From JABDGZ01 sp964483785 (GTDB lineage: Bacteria > Omnitrophota > Gorgyraeia > Zapsychrales > Fredricksoniimonadaceae): a stretch of DNA of 64,000 bases. Below, piece by piece: positions 34,639-42,106 of the stretch; position 1 is the stretch's first letter; each line of letters begins with the position of its first letter. Below the pieces are notes generated by a model, which searched no databases, had not been told where the DNA came from, and saw only the letters and a program-made list of their open reading frames with translations. The stretch is taken from positions 1-64,000 of the forward strand of contig CAZACW010000004.1 in assembly GCA_964483785.1 (NCBI GenBank). The letters are read 5' to 3'. The translations under genes were made by a program, and so were the position numbers.

Positions 34639-35934
34639 CTATTTGATGCCTGCCTGCTTGAAAATTTTGTCCCTGTGGCGGATGTAGTATTTGATGTCGA
34701 AGCAGGCATTGATCTCGTTTTGCGAGAGAAATTTGCGCACCTTGCGGTCCCTGAAAAGCACGTCCTTGAATTCCGTGCTTTCCTGCCAGACCTGCATGGC
34801 GCAGGCCTGGATGATCTCGTAGGCCGCGTCCCTGGTGAGGCCTTTTTTCATCAATTCCAGCAGAATGCGCTGGGAATAAATCAGCCCCCGGGTCTTGGAG
34901 AGATTGGCGATCATGTTTTTGGGATACACCAGCAGGCCTTCGATGATGGGCAGGAATTTGTTGAGCATGTAATTCAAGGCGATGGTCGAATCCGGAAGGA
35001 TCACGCGCTCCGCCGAGGAATGGCTGATGTCGCGCTCGTGCCAGAGATTGATGTTTTCCATGGCCACGATGGAATTGGCGCGCAGGATGCGCGAAAGGCC
35101 GCAGATGCGCTCGCAGGTGACGGGATTGCGCTTGTGCGGCATGGCCGAGGAGCCGATCTGGCCCTTGAAAAACGGCTCTTCCACTTCCAGAAGCTCGGTT
35201 TTCTGCAGGGCCCGGATTTCCGTGGCGAATTTTTCGAGCGAAGAGCCGATGATGGCCAGCACCATGAGAAAATGCGCGTGCGGGTCGCGCTGGATGATTT
35301 GGGTCGCCACATTGGCGGGCTTAAGGCTGAGCTGCTGGCAGACATATTCTTCCACATGCGGGTCGATGTTGGCGTAGGTCCCGACGGCGCCGGAGAGTTT
35401 GCCGAAGCGCATGCCTTCGCGGGCCGCCTGCAGGCGCTCCAGGTTGCGGTTCATCTCGTCGTACCAGATGGCCATTTTCAGGCCGAAGGTCGTGGGCTCC
35501 GCGTGCACGCCGTGGGTACGGGCGATGCATACCGCGTCCTTGTACTTTTTGGCCTTGTCTTTTAAGGCCGCTGTGATTTTCTTGATGTCCGCAATCAGGA
35601 TGTCCGCCGCCTCGACGCATTGGATGGACAGCGAGGTGTCCAGAAGGTCCGAGGAGGTCATGCCCATGTGCAGGTACTGGGCCTCGGGGCCCAGGCTTTG
35701 GCCGACGCTTTGGATAAAGGCCACCACATCGTGCTTGGTGCGCTCTTCCAGGCGCCGCACCTCTTCCAGGTCGAATTTCGCGTTTTTGCGGATCTTTTCC
35801 ATGGCGGCTTTGGGGATAAGCCCTAATTTGGTCATGGCTTCACAGGACAGCACCTCGATCTTGAGCATGATTTCCATCTTATGCTCATCAGACCAAATAC
35901 GGCTCATCTTGGACAGGGAATAACGGTCGATCAT
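34639..35934 (-). CDS. purB: Adenylosuccinate lyase
   Basis: A 431-residue fumarase/aspartase-superfamily lyase that acts on SAICAR and adenylosuccinate. The signature loop SSAMPHKRNPVTCERI carries the catalytic serine. HMGMTSSDLLDTSL and RTHGVHAEPTTFG carry conserved His residues. Length fits. It is the first gene of the purine operon; AGAAGGAGAG precedes the ATG, and a good promoter lies at 35995-36023. Confidence 0.97.
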   Translation of the reverse strand: MIDRYSLSKMSRIWSDEHKMEIMLKIEVLSCEAMTKLGLIPKAAMEKIRKNAKFDLEEVRRLEERTKHDVVAFIQSVGQSLGPEAQYLHMGMTSSDLLDTSLSIQCVEAADILIADIKKITAALKDKAKKYKDAVCIARTHGVHAEPTTFGLKMAIWYDEMNRNLERLQAAREGMRFGKLSGAVGTYANIDPHVEEYVCQQLSLKPANVATQIIQRDPHAHFLMVLAIIGSSLEKFATEIRALQKTELLEVEEPFFKGQIGSSAMPHKRNPVTCERICGLSRILRANSIVAMENINLWHERDISHSSAERVILPDSTIALNYMLNKFLPIIEGLLVYPKNMIANLSKTRGLIYSQRILLELMKKGLTRDAAYEIIQACAMQVWQESTEFKDVLFRDRKVRKFLSQNEINACFDIKYYIRHRDKIFKQAGIK

Positions 35935-35994
35935 GAACTCTCTCCTTCTGGACTTAACATATTGTGGGAGTAGGGGAAATCAAAGGCGGGTGAT

Positions 35995-36023
35995 ACTATA
36001 ACAGAGAAAAAATGGAAGGTCAA
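35995..36023 (-). promoter_or_regulatory. Predicted promoter of the purine operon
   Basis: On the minus strand: TTGACC (36023-36018), a 17-nt spacer and TATAGT (36000-35995). A leader of about 50 nt would follow to the purB ATG. I see no obvious purine riboswitch core or PUR box in it. Confidence 0.65.
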
Positions 36024-36113
36024 TCTAAAAAAATGCAGTAAATACCTAAACTATTGGGAATTAATGGTTTAAGTAATTTTGTTTGGCAGACCATCCGGAC
36101 CTGTCCTGGACAT

Positions 36114-36152
36114 AAAAAACCATCACAACCCCGGGGGTTGTGATGGTTTTTT
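36114..36152 (-). terminator. Palindromic repeat, copy R6, with flanking A and T runs
   Basis: A 39-nt perfect palindrome, AAAAAACCATCACAACCCC, G, reverse complement. It ends 2 nt before the stop of the DUF2059-like gene and its flanking T-runs make it a good Rho-independent terminator in both directions. TTTGGCAGACCATCCGG lies some 20 nt to the left, as near R3 and R4. Confidence 0.8.
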
Positions 36153-36154
36153 GA

Positions 36155-36832
36155 TCAGGCGCCTTGCTTGACTTCCGGAAATTTTTCTTCCATATATTTG
36201 ACGCTTTCCTGCACGCTTTCCTTCATGAGAATGGGCAGGGTATTGATCAATTTCTTGCCCTCATCCGACCCGTAAAAAGAAATGAAAGCCTTCAGGTCAT
36301 CACTGGAAAAATTGCGGTCATATAAAGGCAGAAGACGGTCAATGATTTCATCGACCTTGACGCGCTGGCGGATTTTTTGGGCCTCGTCCGGCTTTTCTTT
36401 TTCGATTTGTGAGAGCATCGCGTCAAAATTATTGATCAGGGCCTGGCGGGTGCCGAAGACCTCGATGAATTTCAAAATCAGGGCCTTTTTGTCAGGGTCC
36501 ATGCTCCCGGCGGTATTGGCCGGCGCTGCTGTTTCCGTTGGCTGGGCCGCGGCGTCAGGGGCCTCCGGCGCTGCTGCTGCGGGTGCCGCCGGTGCAGCCG
36601 CCGGTGCGGCGGCTGCGGCCCCAAAGGCCTGCCCGTCGACGTCCTTGATTTCGTCGGCATAATAGGTCATGGTGACCCCGTCCACGCTGATCTGCAGGCT
36701 TTTATTGTCCTGCTTGATGATATCGCCCTGCACCGAACGTCCGTCGTTAAGATTGACCGTCACGGCCAAGGCCAAGGCCGGCGGGCAGATTAAAAAAACA
36801 GAGATCAAGGCCGTTCCTAAAAAATTGCGCAT
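36155..36832 (-). CDS. Secreted DUF2059-like protein
   Basis: About 225 residues from ATG 36832 (MRNFLGTALISVFLICPPALALA), with a clear signal peptide and GAGG 7 nt upstream; 46 codons of extra open frame upstream are not used. A short domain after it (VTVNLNDGRSVQGDIIKQDNKSL) looks like a small beta-barrel. An Ala/Pro-rich linker follows (about 75-110). The C-terminal helical part (LILKFIEVFGTRQALINNF, SSDDLKAFISFYGSDEGKK) fits DUF2059. The function is unknown; periplasmic location is inferred. Confidence 0.75.
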   Translation of the reverse strand: MRNFLGTALISVFLICPPALALAVTVNLNDGRSVQGDIIKQDNKSLQISVDGVTMTYYADEIKDVDGQAFGAAAAAPAAAPAAPAAAAPEAPDAAAQPTETAAPANTAGSMDPDKKALILKFIEVFGTRQALINNFDAMLSQIEKEKPDEAQKIRQRVKVDEIIDRLLPLYDRNFSSDDLKAFISFYGSDEGKKLINTLPILMKESVQESVKYMEEKFPEVKQGA

Positions 36833-36872
36833 AAAAACCTCTTTCTTAATAAAGAAGGGATATAAGGAATAT

Positions 36873-36901
36873 TTGTGATAAACCAAGCTGTATGATACAC
36901 T
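36873..36901 (+). promoter_or_regulatory. Predicted promoter of the polyprenyl synthase gene
   Basis: TTGTGA (36873-36878), a 17-nt spacer and TACACT (36896-36901). Transcription would start only a few nucleotides before ATG 36909, and no Shine-Dalgarno sequence is seen, so a leaderless message is possible. Confidence 0.4.
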
Positions 36902-36908
36902 ATCGGCC

Positions 36909-37991
36909 ATGATTGAGCAAATACGAAAAAATATTGACCGCAGCCTTTCCTCGTTTCTTGACACGGTCAAGCGCGACTACAAACTGCATTTGGTCTCTCC
37001 CATCCTGTTTGAGAGCATCCGCGAATTCACCCTGCGGGAAGGCAAGCGCCTGCGGCCCCTGCTTTTGGTCTTGACCTACAAAGGCTATGCCCCGGCCTCC
37101 AAAAAAATTTCCCGCAAGCTCTACAACGCCTCCACCTGCATGGAATTCCTGCACAATTTCATGCTGATCCACGACGATATCATCGACCGCTCGGACCTGC
37201 GCCGCGGCCGGCCCACCATGCACAAGGTGCTGGAAGCCACGGTCAAAAGCAGCGCCCCGCAAAAATTGGGCATCGATTTGGGGATCATCGCCGGGGACAT
37301 TGTCTATGCCCTGGCCATCGACGCCTTTCTGTCCATCGACGAGAAGCTCCAGCGCAAGGAGCGGGCCCTGAAATATTTCATCCAGACCGCGGCCTTCACG
37401 GCCATGGGCGAATTCATCGACACGGTCAGCGGCGTCAAGCCCATCGCCGAGGTGGATGAAAAAGAGGTCTTTCTCAATTACACCCTCAAGACCGCCCGCT
37501 ACACCTTTGACTGCCCCATGGTCACCGGCGCCATCCTCTCCGGCGCCGACGACCGCGAAATCGAAAAAATATCGCGCTTCGGCATCCTCATCGGCCAGGC
37601 CTTCCAGGTGCAGGATGATATCATCGGGATCTTTGAGACCGAGGCCAATATCGGCAAATCCATTTTAAGCGATCTGGCGGAAGGCAAGAAAACCCTGCTG
37701 GTGACCCATGCCTTCAGTGTTTTGCCTAAAAGGCCACGGGCCAGGTTCTTGAAGATCTTCGCCAAGAAAACCAAGACGCTCAAAGACCTGGAAACAGTCA
37801 AAAAAATCTTTGTAGAGGCCAAAAGCCTGGATTACGCTTTAAACGCCATTAACCGCAGGCTCGACGAAGCGCAGACAATCCTCGAGGCCTTAAAAATGAA
37901 CCCCGAATCCAAGGGCCTGCTGAAAGCTTCCCTGCTTAAACTCTTCAACCATTCCCAAAGGATCGCCGCCTCATATCAAGCGGCTGGATAA
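36909..37991 (+). CDS. Polyprenyl diphosphate synthase (trans-isoprenyl synthase)
   Basis: A 360-residue enzyme that lengthens allylic diphosphates with IPP. The first aspartate motif is HDDIIDRSDLRRGRP, the second is QVQDDIIGIFE, and GKRLRPLLL lies upstream as usual. The product could be geranylgeranyl, octaprenyl or a similar diphosphate for quinones or lipid carriers; chain length is not readable with confidence. It has a divergent neighbour at 36155-36832 and overlaps hemW tail to tail by 21 nt. Confidence 0.92.
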   Translation: MIEQIRKNIDRSLSSFLDTVKRDYKLHLVSPILFESIREFTLREGKRLRPLLLVLTYKGYAPASKKISRKLYNASTCMEFLHNFMLIHDDIIDRSDLRRGRPTMHKVLEATVKSSAPQKLGIDLGIIAGDIVYALAIDAFLSIDEKLQRKERALKYFIQTAAFTAMGEFIDTVSGVKPIAEVDEKEVFLNYTLKTARYTFDCPMVTGAILSGADDREIEKISRFGILIGQAFQVQDDIIGIFETEANIGKSILSDLAEGKKTLLVTHAFSVLPKRPRARFLKIFAKKTKTLKDLETVKKIFVEAKSLDYALNAINRRLDEAQTILEALKMNPESKGLLKASLLKLFNHSQRIAASYQAAG

Positions 37992-39056
37992 TTCATCCAG
38001 CACCAGGCGGCCGCGGCCGGTGGCCTGCAAACGGCCGTCCTTTAAAACGAAAAATCCGTCGCGGATCCAGTCCTTGACCTTGGACTGCCTGTCTTGCGGC
38101 AATAAATCCCAGGGCACGCCCTCATTCATTCTCAGGCCAAAAAGCACCTGTTCCATCCGCCGCTGGTCCTCATTCAAATCCTCATGGCCTTCGCGCGCAT
38201 CAGAGCCTTTGTCCATGCGCTCAAGATACTCCTTGAGCCGGGGCGTGTTCCAGTATCGGCGGCGTCCGTCGAAACCATGGGCGCCGACCCCAAGGCCGAT
38301 ATAGGCGCCGCCCTGCCAGTAATTCCGGTTATGCCGGGATTCAAAACCCGGCCTGGAAAAATTGCTGATCTCATACTGCGCAAAGCCGCTTTCAGAGAGC
38401 ATGGTTTCGATCAGCTGAAAATGTCCGGCCAGGGTTTCCTCATCATCTAATTTCATCTGCACGGCGCCGAAGCGGCTGTCAGGCTCAATGGTCAGGGCAT
38501 ACAGGGAGATATGCTTAGGATCCAGGGCCGTAATGGCCCGGACATCCTGCTGTAAATCCTGGCGCGTCTGGCCCGGAAACGCATACATTAAATCCACATT
38601 GATATTGCTCAATCCCGCTTCGCGCACGATGGCCACGGCCTCTCTGGCGCGCGCGGGCCCATGGCCCCTTCCTAAAAATTTCAGATACCGCGCGTCCATG
38701 CTTTGCACCCCTAAGCTGACGCGGTTAAACCCAAATTTTTTAAAAATCGCGGCTTTCGCGGCATCGATGCTTTCGGGATTGGCTTCGATGGATATTTCCG
38801 CATCGGCATCGATCACAAAATTTTTCCGGACCGCCTCCATCAATATTTCAAAATGATTTTCTTCAAGCAGACTCGGGGTGCCGCCTCCGCAATAAAGCGT
38901 CTTCAGGCGCTGACCCTGGTGCGGCCCCATTTCTTGGACCAGGGCCCGCACATACTCTTCCCGTCGGTGTTCCTGGCCCACGGCGATGGTGAACGAACAG
39001 AAGAGACATTTGCGGCTGCAGAAGGGAAGATGGATGTACAACGAGGCAGGCGGCAT
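37971..39056 (-). CDS. hemW: Radical SAM heme chaperone HemW
   Basis: A 361-residue HemN-like protein. IHLPFCSRKCLFCSF carries the C-x3-C-x2-C cluster motif, YCGGGTPSLL follows, and SRHNRNYWQGG contains the H-N-x-x-Y-W heme-binding motif of HemW. HemW hands heme to acceptor proteins and is not the coproporphyrinogen oxidase itself. Its 3' end overlaps the polyprenyl synthase gene by 21 nt. Confidence 0.94.
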   Translation of the reverse strand: MPPASLYIHLPFCSRKCLFCSFTIAVGQEHRREEYVRALVQEMGPHQGQRLKTLYCGGGTPSLLEENHFEILMEAVRKNFVIDADAEISIEANPESIDAAKAAIFKKFGFNRVSLGVQSMDARYLKFLGRGHGPARAREAVAIVREAGLSNINVDLMYAFPGQTRQDLQQDVRAITALDPKHISLYALTIEPDSRFGAVQMKLDDEETLAGHFQLIETMLSESGFAQYEISNFSRPGFESRHNRNYWQGGAYIGLGVGAHGFDGRRRYWNTPRLKEYLERMDKGSDAREGHEDLNEDQRRMEQVLFGLRMNEGVPWDLLPQDRQSKVKDWIRDGFFVLKDGRLQATGRGRLVLDELSSRLI

Positions 39057-39077
39057 AAAAATTTATGAAAAAATTTT

Positions 39078-39105
39078 TTGCATATAAATGAATTAATGGT
39101 AATAT
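39078..39105 (+). promoter_or_regulatory. Predicted promoter of the lysine-rich peptide gene
   Basis: TTGCAT (39078-39083), a 16-nt spacer and TAATAT (39100-39105) in a very AT-rich stretch. The predicted leader to ATG 39143 is about 30 nt and contains AAGGAG. Confidence 0.5.
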
Positions 39106-39142
39106 CTTAATAACAAATCAATCTTTAAGAAAGGAGCTATTC

Positions 39143-39190
39143 ATGGCTACCAAGAAAAAAGCAAAAAAGAAAACAGCTAAGAAGAAATAA
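39143..39190 (+). CDS. 15-residue lysine-rich peptide
   Basis: The complete product would be MATKKKAKKKTAKKK. AAGGAG (39131-39136) lies at the ideal distance, a promoter-like sequence lies upstream, and a strong hairpin terminator lies 24 nt after the stop. This complete expression unit makes translation plausible. The composition (ten lysines in 15 residues, K-K-K-A/T spacing) resembles the lysine-rich tails of bacterial histone H1-like and chlamydial Hc proteins. A nucleic-acid-binding role is an inference; a regulatory leader or small RNA is an alternative. Confidence 0.6.
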   Translation: MATKKKAKKKTAKKK

Positions 39191-39213
39191 CTGTTAGTGG
39201 ATCAAGCATTTTC

Positions 39214-39247
39214 ATAAAACCCTTTGAATGATTTCAGAGGGTTTTAT
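39214..39247 (+). terminator. Rho-independent terminator after the lysine-rich peptide gene
   Basis: ATAAAACCCT (39214-39223) pairs exactly with AGGGTTTTAT (39238-39247), with a 14-nt loop. The T-rich 3' arm and following T-rich sequence fit termination on the plus strand; it may also serve the convergent tatC transcript. Confidence 0.7.
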
Positions 39248-39251
39248 GTTT

Positions 39252-39313
39252 GTGGCCTCCCTACCGGCCACTCCTTACGGTCGTGGTCTCCCTACCGGCC
39301 ACTCCCGACGGTC
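39252..39313. repeat. Tandem 31-nt repeat overlapping the tatC 3' end
   Basis: Two copies, 39252-39282 and 39283-39313, differ at three positions. Each contains CTCCCTACCGGCCACTCC and ends ACGGTC. On the minus strand they read GACCGTCGGGAGTGGCCGG; the GACCGTCGG part also flanks palindromic copies R3 and R4. The repeat encodes the last 12 residues and stop of tatC. Confidence 0.85.
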
Positions 39314-40006
39314 GTAGAAAACCCCCACAAAAACAATTCCCAATTCATATAAGAGAAGCAGAGGCAGGGCCAGGACCATCATGGACACGATGTCCGGCGG
39401 GGCGAGCAAGGCCGCGACGACGAGGATGATCAGCACGGCGTGGCGCCTCATCTGGCGCAGGTATTCCGGCGAGGCGATGCCGATCTTGGCCAGAAAGGCC
39501 AGCACCAGAGGAAGCTCAAAGGCCGCACCGAAGGCCACGATCATGTGCCCCAAAAACCCGAGATAATTTTTGACCGTCACCATCGGCACCAGATACGCGG
39601 AAGAAAAACCCATCAAGAATCCGTAGGCCCTGGGCACGGCGATGAAATACGCGAACGCGGCGCCTGCCAAAAAAAACAAAAGGGAGAGCGGTGCAAAAAC
39701 CACGACGAATTTTTTTTCGGAAGGCTTGAGGGCCGAGGCCACAAAGGCCCAGGCCTGGTAACAAATAAACGGCGAGGCCAAAAGCAGGGCCATGACCGTG
39801 CCCACCGTCATGTAGGTCGAAAACGCCTCCGTCGGCGCTGTAAACACCAGACGGCCGGCAGGCGCGATCAGCACCGGGATGAGCTTGCCGATATACCCCC
39901 AGCAAAAACAGAAGGCCAGAACAAAAGCGCCCGCGGACTTTAATGTCCGCGAGCGCAATTCTTCCATGTGCTTGAAAAAGGACTGGAATAAGGACTGAAA
40001 CGTCAC
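39275..40006 (-). CDS. tatC: Twin-arginine translocase subunit TatC
   Basis: A 243-residue protein with six predicted membrane segments, the receptor for twin-arginine signal peptides. FFKHMEELRSRTLKSA near the N-terminus and FELPLVLAFLAKIGIASPEYLRQMRRHAVLIILVVAALLAPPD in the second half (given here in part: FELPLVL, MRRHAVLI, LAPPDIVS) fit TatC. The start is GTG 40006, overlapping tatA by 4 nt (GTGA). The C-terminal DRREWPVGRPRP and stop come from a tandem repeat, so the native tail seems replaced. Confidence 0.95.
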   Translation of the reverse strand: MTFQSLFQSFFKHMEELRSRTLKSAGAFVLAFCFCWGYIGKLIPVLIAPAGRLVFTAPTEAFSTYMTVGTVMALLLASPFICYQAWAFVASALKPSEKKFVVVFAPLSLLFFLAGAAFAYFIAVPRAYGFLMGFSSAYLVPMVTVKNYLGFLGHMIVAFGAAFELPLVLAFLAKIGIASPEYLRQMRRHAVLIILVVAALLAPPDIVSMMVLALPLLLLYELGIVFVGVFYDRREWPVGRPRP

Positions 40007-40176
40007 TTGGCGCCGGGTTCGACGGGCTTTTTGATTTCCTCTTCGGCCCCCTGCAGGTTCTTTTTGAATTCACGGATGGCGCGGCCCAGGGAAGCCCCCA
40101 CTTCCGGCAGTTTCTGGGCGCCGAACAGAAGAATAAACACGGCCAAGATCAATATCAATTCAGGCAAACGTCCCAT
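40003..40176 (-). CDS. tatA: Twin-arginine translocase subunit TatA/E
   Basis: A 57-residue protein: a short N-terminal membrane helix (ELILILAVFILLFG), the conserved FGAQKLPEVGASLGRAIREFKK hinge and amphipathic helix (pieces FGAQKLPE and LGRAIREFKK) and an acidic tail. It multimerises with TatC to export folded proteins. AAGGAGA lies 7 nt before the ATG. It precedes and overlaps tatC. No separate tatB is present here. Confidence 0.95.
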   Translation of the reverse strand: MGRLPELILILAVFILLFGAQKLPEVGASLGRAIREFKKNLQGAEEEIKKPVEPGAK

Positions 40177-40251
40177 AAACGGTCTCCTTTGGGAATTTAT
40201 GTTCTATTGGCTGGTATTTTATAAGGAATGGCGCCGGGCGACAAGGAAAAT

Positions 40252-41967
40252 TTATTTCTGGGCCTGCAGTTTTTTGACCTTGTCCTGCAAAGCATCGACT
40301 TGGTTTTGTAACCCATTGACCTGCGCTTTTAGCTCCTTGATGGACTGCAGAAGGACTGCGGAGAATTTACCGTAATCAATGCCCAGATATTCCTGCCCGT
40401 TGATCTTGTTGGAGGCCACCAATTCCGGATAAACCTTCTGCAGTTCCTGGGCAAGCAAGCCGATGCTTTTTTGGCCTGGCTTAAGTCCTATGTTACGGGA
40501 CAACTGGTTCCATTCAAAGGACACGCCATGCAATTGGTTGATTTTGGACAATGTATCCGGCAATGAAACTATGTTCTGTTTTAAACGCATGTCCGAAGCG
40601 CCGGTGACGGTGCCTGAGGCCCAAATATTGCCCGTAACGCTCATGTTACCCGTCTGGTTATAGCTGCCGTTAACGATTAAATTGCTGTTGAGATTAAGGT
40701 TATTGAGAGTGTCAAATAAAGCTTGGCTGGCAGGGTTATTAGCGACACGAAAAACTATATCGTTTCCTGCCGGCCGGTTTAAATAAAGATGCTGGTCCGT
40801 AGGACTGCTCAAAATATTGTATTGGACGCATCCAGCCGAGGTGGCGGTCTGCCCCAGCGTCAAGCCCACATAATTAGGACCGCAGCCCGCGGTCCCGATT
40901 TGGGCCACGCCTGTTCCCTCGCCTTTGACAGAGAGCGTATTGATGGGAGATGCATAGTCAATGCCTAAATTGCCGCTGCCATTGACATAAAGGCTGTTGG
41001 CCGGAGCATTCCAGGCCACGCCAAACTGAGAAGTAGCGCTGCCCATATCAAAAAAACCGAAATTATAACTCGCATCATAACCCAACACCATCTGCCGGCA
41101 CCCTGCCGGACAGGTTGCCCCGGAAGTCCTGCCTATGGACACCTGCCCATTGACTGCGGCGGGGGCATTAAATGCGCCGACCTGGAGCATGTAGGCAGGG
41201 GCAGTTGCCCCGATGCCGACATTGCCGTTGGTGTCGATGCGCATGCGTTCTGTGGGCGTTCCGCCGGGCGATGAGTTCGTACTGGGCGAGGTTGAAAATG
41301 TCAGAAACCCGCCCCATCCCCCGGAATCAACTCCGCTGATTTGGGCCATATTAAGGACATCATTATTGTTGGTAAAAAGAATGGAGCTTCCATTGCCGCC
41401 ATTTCCGTTCACAGAATTTAATCTAAGCAAGTTCCCTAAAGTGGCGTTGCCGGTATCATGGGTGATTTCCAACGAAGCTTGGGGTGTTGTATTATTCCCA
41501 ATGCCGACATTGTTTAAGTAGGTCCCGAAGACCAATTGGGCCGCAGGATTGGTGCCAATGACAAAGGGTGATCCCGCAGGACCATTCAGGTTAAATACCC
41601 TAAATCCCGCATCAGCGGCATCTCCGTCCCAATTTAAATAGACATTAAATATATTCCATTGGCCGGTCAAATCAAGGTTTCCCGTAGCACCGTCCATGAA
41701 AAACGTCCATGGGCTATCAAAATTATTTCCGATGGTCAATGGAGTCCCCCAAGTGGCCGTGGGTGATTCCAGAACAGATGAACCTAAAACATCCAGCACG
41801 TCCGTCCCGACAAAGGTGCCGATGCCGACATTATTGGAAGAAAGGTGATTGTAATTGCCGCTGGGGGCAGGGTAATACGTGGTGAGGGTGGTCGTTCCGG
41901 CATAGACCGCAAGAGCGCCAAGCATTAAAAAAGCCGCTGTGCTAAACAAAAGGCCAAGCTTTTTCAT
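40252..41967 (-). CDS. Secreted tail-fibre-like protein with peptidase S74 chaperone domain
   Basis: About 571 residues from ATG 41967. A signal peptide is followed by TTTLTTYYPAPSGNYNHL. Many short NVGIG-type repeats rich in Gly, Asn and Ser run through the middle, as in trimeric fibres. The C-terminal S74 intramolecular chaperone domain contains SDMRLKQN, with Ser and Lys five apart as in the autocleaving Ser-Lys dyad of endosialidase-type domains. A final coiled coil follows (LKAQVNGLQNQVDALQDKV). It is predicted to be a trimeric surface fibre or adhesin released from its chaperone by self-cleavage. Confidence 0.85.
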   Translation of the reverse strand: MKKLGLLFSTAAFLMLGALAVYAGTTTLTTYYPAPSGNYNHLSSNNVGIGTFVGTDVLDVLGSSVLESPTATWGTPLTIGNNFDSPWTFFMDGATGNLDLTGQWNIFNVYLNWDGDAADAGFRVFNLNGPAGSPFVIGTNPAAQLVFGTYLNNVGIGNNTTPQASLEITHDTGNATLGNLLRLNSVNGNGGNGSSILFTNNNDVLNMAQISGVDSGGWGGFLTFSTSPSTNSSPGGTPTERMRIDTNGNVGIGATAPAYMLQVGAFNAPAAVNGQVSIGRTSGATCPAGCRQMVLGYDASYNFGFFDMGSATSQFGVAWNAPANSLYVNGSGNLGIDYASPINTLSVKGEGTGVAQIGTAGCGPNYVGLTLGQTATSAGCVQYNILSSPTDQHLYLNRPAGNDIVFRVANNPASQALFDTLNNLNLNSNLIVNGSYNQTGNMSVTGNIWASGTVTGASDMRLKQNIVSLPDTLSKINQLHGVSFEWNQLSRNIGLKPGQKSIGLLAQELQKVYPELVASNKINGQEYLGIDYGKFSAVLLQSIKELKAQVNGLQNQVDALQDKVKKLQAQK

Positions 41968-41974
41968 CAATTCT

Positions 41975-42003
41975 AATATACCCTATTTAGAGGATTGAAG
42001 CAA
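41975..42003 (-). promoter_or_regulatory. Predicted promoter of the S74 fibre gene
   Basis: On the minus strand: TTGCTT (42003-41998), a 17-nt spacer and TATATT (41980-41975). Only seven nucleotides separate the -10 box from ATG 41967, so the transcript would begin at or next to the start codon. No Shine-Dalgarno sequence is visible. Confidence 0.55.
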
Positions 42004-42106
42004 GTAATCCCGGTTTTAATTAGGAAACCCTTTCAAGGCCGGTCAAAGAGCGTCACGGCGCTTTCTTGATTGCCATATCTTCTTTTCTCATATAAACTTA
42101 GCTCTT

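Noticed and set aside
33697..35565. A 622-codon open frame antisense to purC and purB
   Set aside because: It lies wholly opposite two unmistakable purine genes, has biased His/Gly/Gln/Arg composition typical of a shadow frame, and shows no domain.
36000..36070. Purine riboswitch upstream of purB
   Set aside because: The predicted leader is only about 50 nt and lacks the conserved loop and junction pattern; the sequence here is upstream of the promoter.
170..36152. Recurring palindromes as a CRISPR array
   Set aside because: The copies are scattered kilobases apart, not regularly spaced, and no cas gene is present.
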